This document shows, piece by piece, positions 49,011 through 59,757 of a stretch of 64,000 nucleotides of DNA. The position numbers were made by a program, and so were the translations under genes. Every line of letters begins with the position of its first letter. Position 1 is the stretch's first letter. Source of the stretch: Bretschneidera sinensis (lineage: Eukaryota; Streptophyta; Magnoliopsida; Brassicales; Akaniaceae); assembly GCA_023935145.1 (NCBI GenBank), contig CM043698.1, forward strand, positions 68,987,001-69,051,000, given 5' to 3'. The notes under the pieces were generated by a model. It had not been told where the DNA came from, made no database searches, and saw nothing but the letters and a program-made list of their open reading frames with translations.

Positions 49011-49539
49011 AAAGTTCATCCCACAGTCCTTTGAGGACAGTATACTAAAGAGCAAAAGAGTTGTTGCCTTGAGCATGATTGAAAATTGCTCTTTGAATTT
49101 CAAAAATGCGTTAGGCATTTTTTTTTAGAAAAGCGATCGCATAAGTCAACCCAAACTTCATAGGCCGTAAAAGTGTAGAGAACACTATTGAAAACTTCGG
49201 GTGAAATGGCATTCACGAGCCATGATAACATCATGCTATTGCAGAGGGTCCATTGTTGAAAGGTAGTAGCAATGTCATCAGGTTTGGAGATTGAGCCATC
49301 GATAAAACCTAGCTTGTTCTTGGTTTGGAAGGCCATTCGAATAGTCCAAGACCAAGTGGGGTAATTATCACTTTTCAATGGTTGAGAAACTAGCACCACA
49401 TCATGGCTGTAAGAATGGTGGATGTAGAAAGGAAAATTGATGCCATATTCATTGGAATATACAACGATGGGGTTGGTGGTACAACCATGGAGGTTAAAAA
49501 ATCAAGATGGTACAAAATTGTGTTTTGACTTTAATGCCA

Positions 49540-49751
49540 TGTAAAGAAAACAAAATGTGAAAGAAGATATTTCTTCATTATCTCATAATATATTTATATT
49601 ACAAGAGTCTTATTATTGAGGTAATATAAATCTAATCACATTATCTAAAAGATTGATACCATACAAGTTTAATCATATTATTTAAATAATTAACATAAAG
49701 TAAAAGATAAAAAATATAAGATATACACAAATAAAAATATAACGGCTAATA
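49540..49751 (-). repeat. 5' LTR of the 42-50 kb copia element
   Basis: 212 bases, paired with 42329-42587. On the minus strand it is followed by a primer-site-like TGGCATTAAAGTC, a degraded form of the initiator-Met site. Confidence 0.75.
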
Positions 49752-49756
49752 TATAC

Positions 49757-50516
49757 TATTATTCGGTTCACGTGAAAAGTTAGATTTTTTTACACTCAGG
49801 ACAAACTTTCCACTAATAATTGCTGCTACGTCTAAATGTACAAAACAATAGGCAAACTGCAAACAAGAGCCTAAAATTTGAACCGTCTTTTTGTCTGATT
49901 ACTTTTACATTTTTCATATGAAAGATTAGGATTCAATTTTTGTGTGAATAGAAACTAAAGATTTAAACTTATTGGCTGATCACTTTTATTTTTGGTTTTC
50001 GTCTCTCAATTTACGTACTGTTTATATTGGTATCAAAAAAAAATTTCCCACTCCGAAAATCTATTTTTTTAGTTCTTCTTTGCTGAGTTTTTTATTCGAG
50101 TTTGGAGACCAACAATACTCGCCGCTCAGATGGCCATCGGATTGTACCACCGCGCCAGCTTTCCACTAGCCCATCTGTAGATTAAGATTCTGCTTCACCG
50201 TACTAAATCTAAACGTGCCTATCAAGGTCTTGTCTGTTCACATTTATTGTATTTTTTTAATGATATTGCGGAATTAATTCAAACGTGATTTTATTAAATT
50301 TATTTGTTTAAATAGCATTTAATGAATCTAATCAAATCAAACTTAAAATTATATCGATTTTTCGTAAAAAAAAAAACACCCCACTCATTTTATCAAAATC
50401 AAACAAATACCAAATACCTCTATGTCCCCCACCCATCTCTCATCAACTCTTCTTCTCCTTCGCATCTACTCTCACTGCCTCCACGCCTCTCTCTGCTCTT
50501 CTTCATCTTCTTGACC
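49757..50516. other. Upstream region of the GH17-like exon
   Basis: AT-rich sequence with a GC-richer patch at 50100-50165. No clear TATA box is chosen. Bases 50420-50516 are CT-rich and in one frame encode a hydrophobic run (see the GH17 entry). Confidence 0.4.
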
Positions 50517-50825
50517 ATGCCGAGCTTGATGGGCTCTAAGGCTCGAGCCATTGGCGTGAACTGGGGCACCACAGCCTCGCACCCTCTACCTCCAGCCAAG
50601 GTTGTGGATCTCTTAAAAGCCAACAACATCACCAAAGTCAAGCTCTTTTATGCTGACCCATTTGTTCTCCAAGCACTTTCTGGCTCAAACATTGGTGTCA
50701 CTGTGGGTATCTCCAATTCCATGCTTAAAAGCTTGAACTCCTCCAAGAAAGCTGGAGACAGCTGGGTCCATGATAATATCACCCGTTACTTCTCCAGTGG
50801 CAGCAATGGAGTTCGAATTGAGTAT
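50517..50825 (+). CDS. GH17 glucan endo-1,3-beta-glucosidase-like, first exon only
   Basis: The exon encodes about 103 residues: MPSLMGSKARAIGVNWGTTA, HPLPPAKVVDLLKANNI, KVKLFYADP, and on to NGVRIEY, followed by a GT donor at 50826. IGVNWG and KVKLF are the opening strands of the GH17 barrel, which hydrolyses beta-1,3-glucans such as callose in the wall. The next family block, normally VAVGNEP with the acid catalyst Glu, was not found in the following 3 kb, nor was the second catalytic Glu. A signal-peptide-like run (LLSLPPRLSLLFFIFLT) lies just upstream in frame, but its only in-frame Met is at 50322. Either the intron is very long, the gene is truncated, or the start is damaged. Treat it as a partial gene. 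Confidence 0.75.
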
Positions 50826-53334
50826 GTTATTTTCGCTTTCTTTTCCTATTTTGCTAATTGGTTTGATTAGATATCGGTTTAAATCTCTGGGTCATGGTTA
50901 GTTTTATTCTGTGATTGGAATTGGGAATGGTTAGTTTTAATTTATGTAATATTCTTATTTCAAAAAATGAAGCTTATTAGCTCTTTGGTTGATAGGAAAG
51001 TGAGAGAAAGTAAAAGAAATTAAAAAAAAAAACACTTATTAGCTGTTTGGTTGCCAAGAAAGTGATGGAAAATTAAAAAAAATAAAACTTATGAGCTGTT
51101 TGGCTGCCAAAAAAAATATTCTTATTGAATCAATCCCCAGAAAAGTTACCCACTAGTGTTGCTCTAATTGATGTCTTCATCATTAAGAAATAGCCAAAAG
51201 GATGGCATTAAATCTGACAGAAAGCATGCTTAGATTTGTGGTCCTTGAGAATCTAGAAATCTAATTTGAATATAATAACATGTGGATTTTTGGTTTAAAT
51301 TGATGCAAGTTATTTCGGTAGAAAGATAGATAATAGATTAATGCATATTTTGCAATAGGATTGCTTGTAAACAAGTTTTGAGGATGTAGCATTTGCTGAT
51401 ATGACCTTTAAGGCAACAAGTTGTCTTGAATACTTGTAGATCTAAGTGCATTTCTTTAGATTTTTGTTTGCAGTTGCGCGTACACCATTGAAGGTCCATT
51501 GGTAGATTATTAATGGCCTGTTATGTGCATTCAGCACTTTTACACTTTGAATAAAAAGAAATGCCAACTAAGTTCAATGCATTTTGGACAAAAATTATCG
51601 AAATCTCACAAATAACCTCAAATCATTAAAAACCAATCTCCCACCTGTCGGACTCTTCCTCCGACCGACGTCCCCGCCACCACCAACGTGGTGGGTCAGT
51701 GAGGTTGGTTCAAAGTAGAGAAGCGATTCAGGGGATGGGGAGACGCAGGTCAAGGTCCGGCCAGAGAATGAGGGATCCAGGGGAGAGCTCAGGGAGGAGG
51801 TCTATGTCGCCTGCTACTAATAGATCTGCAATAGTCACCGGGTCAGGTCAGATTGGATCGGACTGAAAACAGCGACAAGAGAGTGGAGGAGAGAAGTAGC
51901 AACAGCTTGGCATTCAGTTTCAATATCCATTGTTTCACGAGTTTCTTTCTAATACTGCAGCGTTTTAATATCCACCATGACTCGTGAGCAGAGGAAGAGA
52001 AGAATAGGGGAGTATAGGGTCTCTAGAGAGAATATTCCGAAGAATATAATTTATTACTGCTACTTAGGTTCACATTTATATTTTTTTGTTGGGTTATTAA
52101 TTTATGTGAATTATAAAGTTAAAGGTCAATGCTTGTGGGGGATATCAGGAGATTCGCATGTCATCGTTGAGAAGCCATCAGTAATTTACTTTAATTAGTT
52201 GTTTTTAATTTTGTTATTTATTTAATTATTAAATTAGTGGTATGTATTTATTAGTAATTTAATTTATATTTATGTTTAAATTGATTGTATAAAAAATTGA
52301 GGTTATGATTCAATCTATTAAAAAAATAAAAAAAAAATTGAGAATACTTTTATAATGAAATATGTAAACTTTGTTTTCCATCAAACGCAGGTAATTCTGA
52401 TTTATGTTTGTTATTTTCTTCCCTGCAAATGAATAAATTTTGTCATGGATTATTTGCTTGAATGAGTTAGTATGTAATTACAGGACAAAATCAAAATGTA
52501 TTTGATATGAAAACAAAAAAATGGAATTTCTGAAAATTGATGGAATTACTATGAAATGGATACATGGGTGTTTATGCAGTCTGTTTGGGTTTAAAATGTT
52601 GGTTGGGCAAATGGATTCTTTACATAGTGGGTTTTCAGAAAATTAATGGAATTATCATAAATCCAATGGATGCGTGTACAAGGAGGCTTTTTGGAATTGA
52701 TTTCCTAATGAAGTTTTAATCAGATTTTGGCTAAATGATGATGGGGAGTTTATTTTATTTTTGTTGATGGAATCACTAACGGTTGATGATCACATGTCTA
52801 TCCTTATTAGTGTCATAAATTTTATTTAGTTTAAGTCGAAACGTTTTGATTTTAACACTAAATCGAAATGAAACATTTTTATATTTTATTGCGTTTCTGT
52901 TTCGATATGTTTCAGCCGAAACATTATATTTCGACAGAAATATTACAGTATTAATTTTTTATATTTTTAAAAATTTTAAGAAATCGATTTGAGAATTTTT
53001 ATCATTTTCTCTTCAATTGAAAATTGATTAAATCCGATTGAATAGTTCCATAAAAAGCAACTACTCGATCTTCAATAATGTAAATGATAAATTATCATAT
53101 TGGTTTTATTTATGTTGGTATGTGGATTTTAAATGATACGAGTGATACAATTTTTATTATTTTCTGTTTGAATGATAATTTGTTTTATTTTATATATATA
53201 TATGGTATGTAATTCGATAATATGATAAGATCTCAATTTGTTTTTATACTCAAAAAAATTATAATTAATTTTAAAATAAAAATTTGAGTATGAATAATTT
53301 ATATATTTAAATTATAATTGTTTTTTATATTCAT

Positions 53335-53365
<31 letters not shown>

Positions 53366-53986
53366 TTTAAAATATATGTAATTTAATATGTGGTATTTGA
53401 AATACCATCAGATCTAAAACACACCAAAACATTTCGATTGACGCGAAATTTACAGCTTGTCCCTCCTCTTTTCAAACCATTTCTTTTTCCATGGCAATTC
53501 GGCTATCTGCCAGACAATATTGAAAATCCAAGGCAATAAAGTATTTATACCATCATTACCGATAGGTTTTGGAGGAATTCCGTGGGTTAATTAAGACTGT
53601 TTATTTGTCATCAATTTCTGATTTCATTATCGAAGAGAAATGTTGAATGGACTGATCAATTTCAGATCCTTTCAATAAATATAACCGTTATTTCAATTTT
53701 TAACTGAAAATGACACTGATGTAAAGTAATTGGGTTATTTCCTACTTATTTCAATGGACCTCAGCTGGTTATGCCTCCTCTCTCTGTCTATTAATAATTA
53801 CTCTCTTCATCGAACAAACAAAACTTAACCAATTGATCCTGTCTTGACAGATTGATCAGAAACAATGGTATCACCAATGAAACTTGAATCTCCATCATAT
53901 CCTTTGAACTTCGCAAGAGACCAGAAGACTGAGGCGACCTTCGATTTGCTCGGAAATAGTGAAATCATAAACCCTATGATCCCAAA
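50826..53986. other. Region after the GH17 exon: intron or spacer
   Basis: Mostly AT-rich. A GC-rich patch lies at about 51640-51870, with no recognisable protein. AT repeats lie at 53194-53204 and 53347-53364. A short open frame, 53865-54023, starts MVSPMKLESPSYPLNFARD but matches nothing I know. No GH17 exon 2 was found. Confidence 0.5.
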
Positions 53987-54059
53987 AATACTTGTTAGTT
54001 CAGGTTTAAAACTAATGTTTTAGATCAATCTGAAACTTAACTGATAATTTAAAGAACTT

Positions 54060-54279
54060 TGAAGAAAGAATAAAGTTGAGAATTAAATGATTCTCTGTAT
54101 TCTGATAAAAGATCATGTACATCGTGCACTTATAAATAGGTGAATACAAAGCATAAGAAAAAGAAACAACCAAACTACTTTTCTATTTTAGTGTATTGAC
54201 TAAATCTTAATGAATATACTACAGACTTTACAATAACCAAATCCCCTAAATCTCACTAACATAATCTCCGTTTCCAACA
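54060..54279 (-). repeat. 3' LTR of the 54-59 kb copia element
   Basis: The plus strand starts TGAAGAAAGAATAAA and ends GTTTCCAACA. It includes a TATA-like CTATTTATAAG-type stretch (minus strand, near 54130). Confidence 0.93.
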
Positions 54280-54357
54280 CTCCCCCTCAAGCTGGCTTGA
54301 AAAAATATTTTCCATAGTCAGCTTGTCAATTAAGTAGTTGAACTGTCCCTTATACAA

Positions 54358-55836
54358 TCATTTTGTAAGAATATCTGCAATTTGCTCAGCAATAGGTATA
54401 TAGGTCATGCTGATCACTCCTTTTCCAATCTTCTCTTTGATGAAAAGCTTGTCAACTTCCACATGTTTCGCTCTGTCGTGAAGAACAGGGTTGTGTGCAA
54501 TTGCAATTGCTGCCTTGTTGTCACAATACACGTTCATTGGTAAAGAGCTCTGAATTCTTAGGTCTTCTAGTAACCTCTTGATCCACAAGATTTCACAAAT
54601 TCCATGAGCCACAGATCTGAATTTAGCTTCAGTGCTACTTCTCGCCACTACACTTTGTTTTTTACTTCGCCAAGTAACCAAGACGAATGTGCAGTAGCCA
54701 GAGGTAGATTTTCGATAAGTGATGCAGCCAGCCCAATCTGCATCGGTGTAGACTTCGACCCGAAGATGTCCATGTTTTTTGAATAGTAGCAATTTTCCAA
54801 GAGTTCCTTTTAAATACCTTAAGATTCTATATGCTGCCTCAAAATGTTCTTGCGCTGGTGAGTGCATGAATTGGCTCACTTTACTTACTGCAAACGCTAT
54901 ATCAGGGCGTGTGTGGGACAAGTAAATCAATCTTCCAACCAGCCTTTGAAACTGCTCTATATCCACCACGTCCTCGGGTTTAGCAGGTTGAAGTTTCTGA
55001 TTAGGTTCGGTTGGAGTTTCAGCCGCTTTACATCCAAGTAAACCTGTCTCACTAAGTAAATCAAGTGTATATTTGCGTTGAGTTACAAATATACCATCCT
55101 TGGACCTTGCAAACTCCATACCGAGGAAGTACTTTAGAGTTCCTATGTCTTTTATCTCGAAATCTTTAGCAAGTCTCTTCTTCAATCTTTCCAACTCGCC
55201 AATATCACCTCCTGTCAAGATAATGTCATCCACGTAAACAATTAAGATAGCCACTTTACTTTCTCTTGAATGTTTATAAAACATAATGTGGTCTGCTTGA
55301 CTTTGACAGTAACCATGATCCTTAACAACTTTTTCAAAGCGTTCAAACCACGCCTTTGGAGATTACTTAAGACCATATAGGGACTTCTTCAATTTGCACA
55401 CTCTATCTTCACTAAACTTCTTCTCAAAACCTGGAGGCAGGTTCATATATACTTCTTCCTCAAGATCTCCATTCAAGAAAGCATTTTTTACATCCAATTG
55501 TTGTAGGGGCCAATTATAGTTGATAGCTAATGACAGAAGCACTCGAATTGAGTTCATCGTAGCGACTGGAGCAAACGTTTCTTGGTAGTCAATTCCAAGG
55601 GTTTGTGTAAACTCCTTTGCCACAAGTATTCCCTTATTTCTTTCTACACTCTCATCGGCTTTGCATTTAACAGTAAACACCCATTTGCAACCTACGGTCT
55701 TCTTTCCCTTCAGTAGTCTCACCAATTCCCAAGTTCTGTTCTTTTCCAGAGCATTCATCTCTTCCATAACTGTTAGCTTCCAGTTCAGGTTATCCAGTGC
55801 CTTCTTAATAGTTCTTGGAACAAACAGGTTAGACAT
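54358..55836 (-). pseudogene. Copia reverse transcriptase and RNase H
   Basis: The minus strand encodes RT in two blocks: 55363-55836 ([37 protein letters not shown]) and 54358-55284 (catalytic YVDDIILTG, then YLSHTRPDIAFAVSKVSQFM). RNase H follows with YTDADWAGCI, ARSSTEAKF and YCDNKAAIAIAHNPV, ending AEQIADILTK. A stop right after YGLK, where relatives continue, breaks the frame. Confidence 0.92.
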
Positions 55837-55920
55837 ATTGGAAATAAAAGCTCTATAATTTTTGGAAAGTCTATCATAAGATAGATATTTTGCAATGGGA
55901 TGTTGGGTACACTTTCAAAC

Positions 55921-57756
55921 TCATTTTCTAATGGCTATAGGGAGATAAGGATCAATGGGAACATCAACTGAAGGAAGTGAAGATGAAGAAAGAATTGGAT
56001 TAAGACTAGAATTACTTGAATTATTTGGACCCTCTTCCAGGGATTCTGATTGACTTTGTGGTAGAATAGTTGGCAAGTATTTACTCTTGTATTTTTTCCG
56101 AGTATAAACCAAGTACTCAGGTTTGGGAACATTTTGTTCCTTCTGTAGCATTTCTCCCCCTGCTTGTGAGTCATCAATTGTTGGCAATCATAGGTTAGAA
56201 TCTCCTTCATTCTCCATATGTTGAACATTCTATTTTTTATTTTGTTCAACGTCTAAAGAGAAAGATGAGATAATAAGATTTGGTAAGGGATCCAGATTTG
56301 TTTCCCAAAAATTAAATTTTCTTCATTCTCTATCTACCCTTGAAGACAACTTTTGGAAAAATATGATTGATTTTCCACAAATGAGACATCCATACTCACA
56401 AAAACCTTTTTTGTTTGAGGATTGTAATACTTATATCCCTTTTTGTTTGAAGTATATACAATGAAAACACATTTTCAGCTCTACGATCCAATTTAGATCT
56501 AAAGATACTGGGTATATGAACATAAGCAATACATCCCGAATATTTTTAATGGCAAATCTGAAGTAATCCTACAATCAGGAAAGGTTTTTCTGAAGTAATC
56601 TAGAGGTGTGACATATTGCAGAACACGGGTAGGTATGCGATTTATTAAGTATGAGGCAGTTAAGATAGCATCTCCCATAAGTATTTTGGAACATTCATTG
56701 AAAACATTATCGCACGAGCTACCTCAAGTAAATGTTTGTTTTTTCTTTCAGCAATACCATTTTGCTAAGGAGTGTCACGACAGGTGGATTGATGCAAAAT
56801 ACATTTTTCTTGAAAAAAATTTCCTAGATATTCATTAAAATACTCTTTCCCATTATCCGAATGAAACATACAGATTTTTTATTCAAATTGGTTTTCAACC
56901 ATTTTGTGAAAAACTTGAAACACATTTTTAACTTCAGATTTATTCATCAAATACACCCAACAAAGACGAGTATGATCGTCTATAAAAGTAACAACCCATT
57001 TTTTTCCTATCATAGTAGTGATCCAAGAGGGACCCCACACATCACTGTGAATCAAATACAATGGTTTAGAGGGATGATATGGTTTTGTCAAATAAGTAGC
57101 TCTTCAGCTTTTTGATAGAAAACAACCTCACAATGAAAGGAATAACAATCCAAAGTTTTGAACAAATCAGGAAATAAATGTTTTAAATATGGAAAGCTAG
57201 GATGTCATAGTCTAAGATACCAAAGCATTATTTTGTCACGAGCAGAAATTGAACTAACACTACCACTATAGCCTTGAGCATTTTTATTTTTGGAAAAATA
57301 TTCATTGAAGTAGTAAAGACCGTTGACCATTCTAGCACTGTCAATCATCCTCCTCGAGTTTCGGTCCTGAAATTCACAATGAGAATCAAAGAAAATAACA
57401 CGACAATTAGAGTCCTTATAGATTTTACTAACATATAGCAAATTACAGGCTAATTTTGGAACATGAAGAACAGATTCAAGTGTTATATTTTTTGAGAGTT
57501 TCATTTGACCTTTTCCTTCAATGGGTGTAAAGATGCCATTAGCAATCCTAACTTTTTCTGTTTCAGATAAACATGAATATTTATGGAATAAATCGGGAAG
57601 AGAAGTCATGTGGTCAGATGCCCCTGAATCAATGATCCACGGGGCAGATTTTTGGCTACAAAATAGAGCACAAGAATTGCTACCTGTTTGTGCAAGAGTA
57701 TTACTAGGAGTACCGGATAGTGAATTGGACTTTAGCAATTTTAGAAGATGATCCAT
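55921..57756 (-). pseudogene. Copia protease, integrase and linker
   Basis: 57205-57756 holds the aspartic protease (APWIIDSGASDHMTSLP near its start) and runs to the pre-integrase zinc region. 56879-57091 is the integrase core (YLIHSDVWGPS, VVTFIDDHTRLCW). The second half of the core (about 56600-56870) is frameshifted. 55921-56249 is a Ser-rich linker before RT. Confidence 0.88.
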
Positions 57757-58693
57757 CTACTCCTTAGAGAAAGGACTTGACTCGGCTTCATTTGCATAAG
57801 AGGTTCCTTGGGTTGGCTTGTTGCTCTTCCAGTTTGCCGGTTTCCCATGAATCTTCTAACAGTTGTCTCGGGTATGACGTGGCTTATTGCAAAAATCACA
57901 CCATATCCTAGGCCTTTCATTCTACCTTCGCTGATTGAAGACTTTGTTTGCAGTTGAATCGGATGCAATCAGAGCTGAATTCTCCACTGGGGCAACAATC
58001 CTTTTTTTTCTAATCATCACGTTCCTCCGACTTTCTTCCCTTCTAACCTCAGAAAAGACCTCACCGATAGATGGAAGTGGCTGACGACTGATGATTCTCC
58101 CCCTGACTTCGTCAAATTCTACATTCAAACCCGCCAGGAACTTGTAAATTCAATGGTCTTCGACTAACTTCCTGTTGTGATTGCAGTCCTCCGGTGACTT
58201 CCACTCGTAATCGTTGACTAAGTCCAGATCTTGCCACAACCTTTTCAGAGAATTGAAGTATTTGGTGATACTAACCTCTCCTTGACGAATTTCACAGAGT
58301 TTTATTGTCAATTCGTACATTTGGGACTGATTTTCCAAGTCCGAATACATTTGACTAACATTTTCCCAGAGTTCCTTAGCTGTTGAATAGCATAAGTAAT
58401 TGGAGCTGATTTCCTCTTCCATAGAATTGACCAACCAAGTCATTACCATAGAGTTTTCTGCACCCCAGGTCATATAGGATGGATCTTTCTTCGTCAGTTC
58501 CTGCTTGTCTCCAATCAGGTACCCAATTTTCCCATGGCCCTGAGTGTACATTCGGATGGATTGAGACCATCGCAAAATTATCACCATTCAACTTGATGTT
58601 GGTAATTTGGACAGAATGAGAATCGTGATTAGGGTTGGGAGGAAAGGTTTTTGGAATTTTCTTGGGGTTTTCGGATGTGACTTCGGAGGACAT
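57741..58693 (-). pseudogene. Copia gag
   Basis: The start MSSEVTSENPKKIPKTF is at 58693. A frameshift near 58550 moves the frame to the block at 58150-58587, which holds the gag core (MVMTWLVNSMEEEIS, TAKELWENVSQMYSD). The zinc-knuckle area follows near 57840-57900 but its Cys/His pattern is damaged. It packages element RNA in intact relatives. Confidence 0.85.
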
Positions 58694-58764
58694 TGTGAAT
58701 GGCGACTAAAGGTGCTAGAGTTTTTTTTTTTTTTTTTAGAGAACAAGTCTCTGCTTTGATACCA

Positions 58765-58984
58765 TGAAGAAAGAATAAAATTGAGAATAAAATGATTCTC
58801 TATATTATGATAAAAGATCATGTACATCGTGCACCTATAAATAGGTGAATACAAAGCATAGGAAAAGGAAACAACCTAACTACTTTCCTATTTTAGTGCA
58901 TTGACTAAATCTTAATGAATATACTACAGACTTTACAATAACCAAATCCCCTAAATCTCGCTAACATAATCTCGGTTTCCAACA
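58765..58984 (-). repeat. 5' LTR of the 54-59 kb copia element
   Basis: 220 bases, paired with 54060-54279, with the primer binding site directly to its left on the plus strand. Confidence 0.93.
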
Positions 58985-59114
58985 AACTTCATTGGTAATA
59001 TCGATATAAGCGTGAGACCTAAGAAATAATATTACCAACGAAATTCTTTAAAATTACCAATAAAGTTTCAGAAGAATCTAAAACATTAGTTTTAGATCCT
59101 GTCTAACCAAGTAT

Positions 59115-59757
59115 TCCTCCCACTATCCTAATGTAATTGGATGTCAGTTATCAAACCACATATAACTACCCTCAACATTATCCAAAACATGTTTAATCAG
59201 AGGTCTTGCAACAGATACTCATTTTAAAGACCCTCATCCAAGTCCATGAACAAAGCTTTTACTCACCAAAAGTTTCTCACTTTTAAGCAAATTCCTTTCA
59301 ATCCTGGTTACAAAGACCTTATTTGCAATGAAATATCTAGTAACTACAAGAACCTTGACATTATGAAAGAGTAAATAATTACTTATGAAATAAACATTGT
59401 GAAATTAAATCTTTCAATCACTAAGAACTAAGAAAATCATTGGCAATTTCATTACATATTTTTATAAACTATGATCATGTGTAAAAAAGAGAGGATAAAA
59501 AGGGGAGAACTTTTTTTGACTTGCTAAGCAAGCAATATCAGATTTTGCAGGAAGCATTTTCTTTTCAATATGTTCCCCTTCAAAGGCAGGCAAGGGAATT
59601 TACTCCCTGAATCCACAAGTCATTAGGCCAAGTGGGTCGCAAGAGAAATTCCAAAATCAACATCTAATTCAATCAAAAGAACATAATTTGTTAGCAAGCC
59701 AAGTGGGAGCAGATGTATTTCCTGCCTTTGAAGTCAAGTAATTAGAGAACTAGACTG
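59115..59757. other. Spacer and probable esterase 3' UTR
   Basis: No coding region is seen. About 200 bases next to 59758 should be the 3' UTR of the minus-strand gene. Confidence 0.5.

Larger units (their letters stand above)
42736..49399 (-). pseudogene. Copia gag-pol remnant, interrupted and decayed
   Basis: On the minus strand gag lies at 49100-49399 (LKSDNYPTWSWTIRMAF, then FTAYEVWVDLCDRF). A partly duplicated gag/zinc region covers 47978-49010. Integrase pieces lie at 45639-46480. A linker lies at 45252-45629. RT pieces lie at 43380-43780 and 45000-45240, split by a solo LTR, and an RNase H tail at 42736-43060 (ANPVFHERAKHIELDCH). Every block contains stops or shifts. Confidence 0.8.
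42329..49751 (-). mobile_element. Decayed copia element carrying two nested solo LTRs
   Basis: Left LTR 42329-42587 and right LTR 49540-49751 both begin TGTAAAGAAAACAAAATGTG and end GGCTAATA on the plus strand. Flanking 5-mers TATAT (42324-42328) and TATAC (49752-49756) differ at one base. Coding order on the minus strand is gag (right) to RNase H (left). Removing the nested LTRs (43782-44992 and 46591-47663 with their duplications) leaves about 5.1 kb. The LTRs are strongly diverged and the frames are broken, so it is an old insertion. Confidence 0.85.
54060..58984 (-). mobile_element. Copia retrotransposon, nearly complete, minus strand
   Basis: LTRs of 220 bp each (54060-54279 and 58765-58984) differ at about a dozen positions by eye. 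The target duplication AACTT is perfect (54055-54059 and 58985-58989). The primer site TGGTATCAAAGC for initiator tRNA-Met follows the right LTR on the minus strand, and the polypurine tract TTGAGGGGGAG precedes the left one. Coding blocks are largely preserved but broken by several stops and shifts. It is the youngest-looking copia insertion here. Confidence 0.95.
53987..59114. mobile_element. Foldback MITE (about 200 bp) split by a copia insertion
   Basis: Left part 53987-54059 and right part 58985-59114 are the two ends of one foldback element. ACTTGTTAG...AAAACTAATGTTTTAGAT at the left is the inverted match of ATCTAAAACATTAGTTTT...CTAACCAAGT at the right. The inner part, ACCAATAAAGTTT, resembles the foldbacks near 40.7-41.1 kb. 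The copia element sits between with its duplication AACTT. Confidence 0.7.

Noticed and set aside
53865..54023. A 52-codon gene, MVSPMKLES...
   Set aside because: It runs into the end of the foldback MITE and has no recognisable homologue, promoter or downstream exon.
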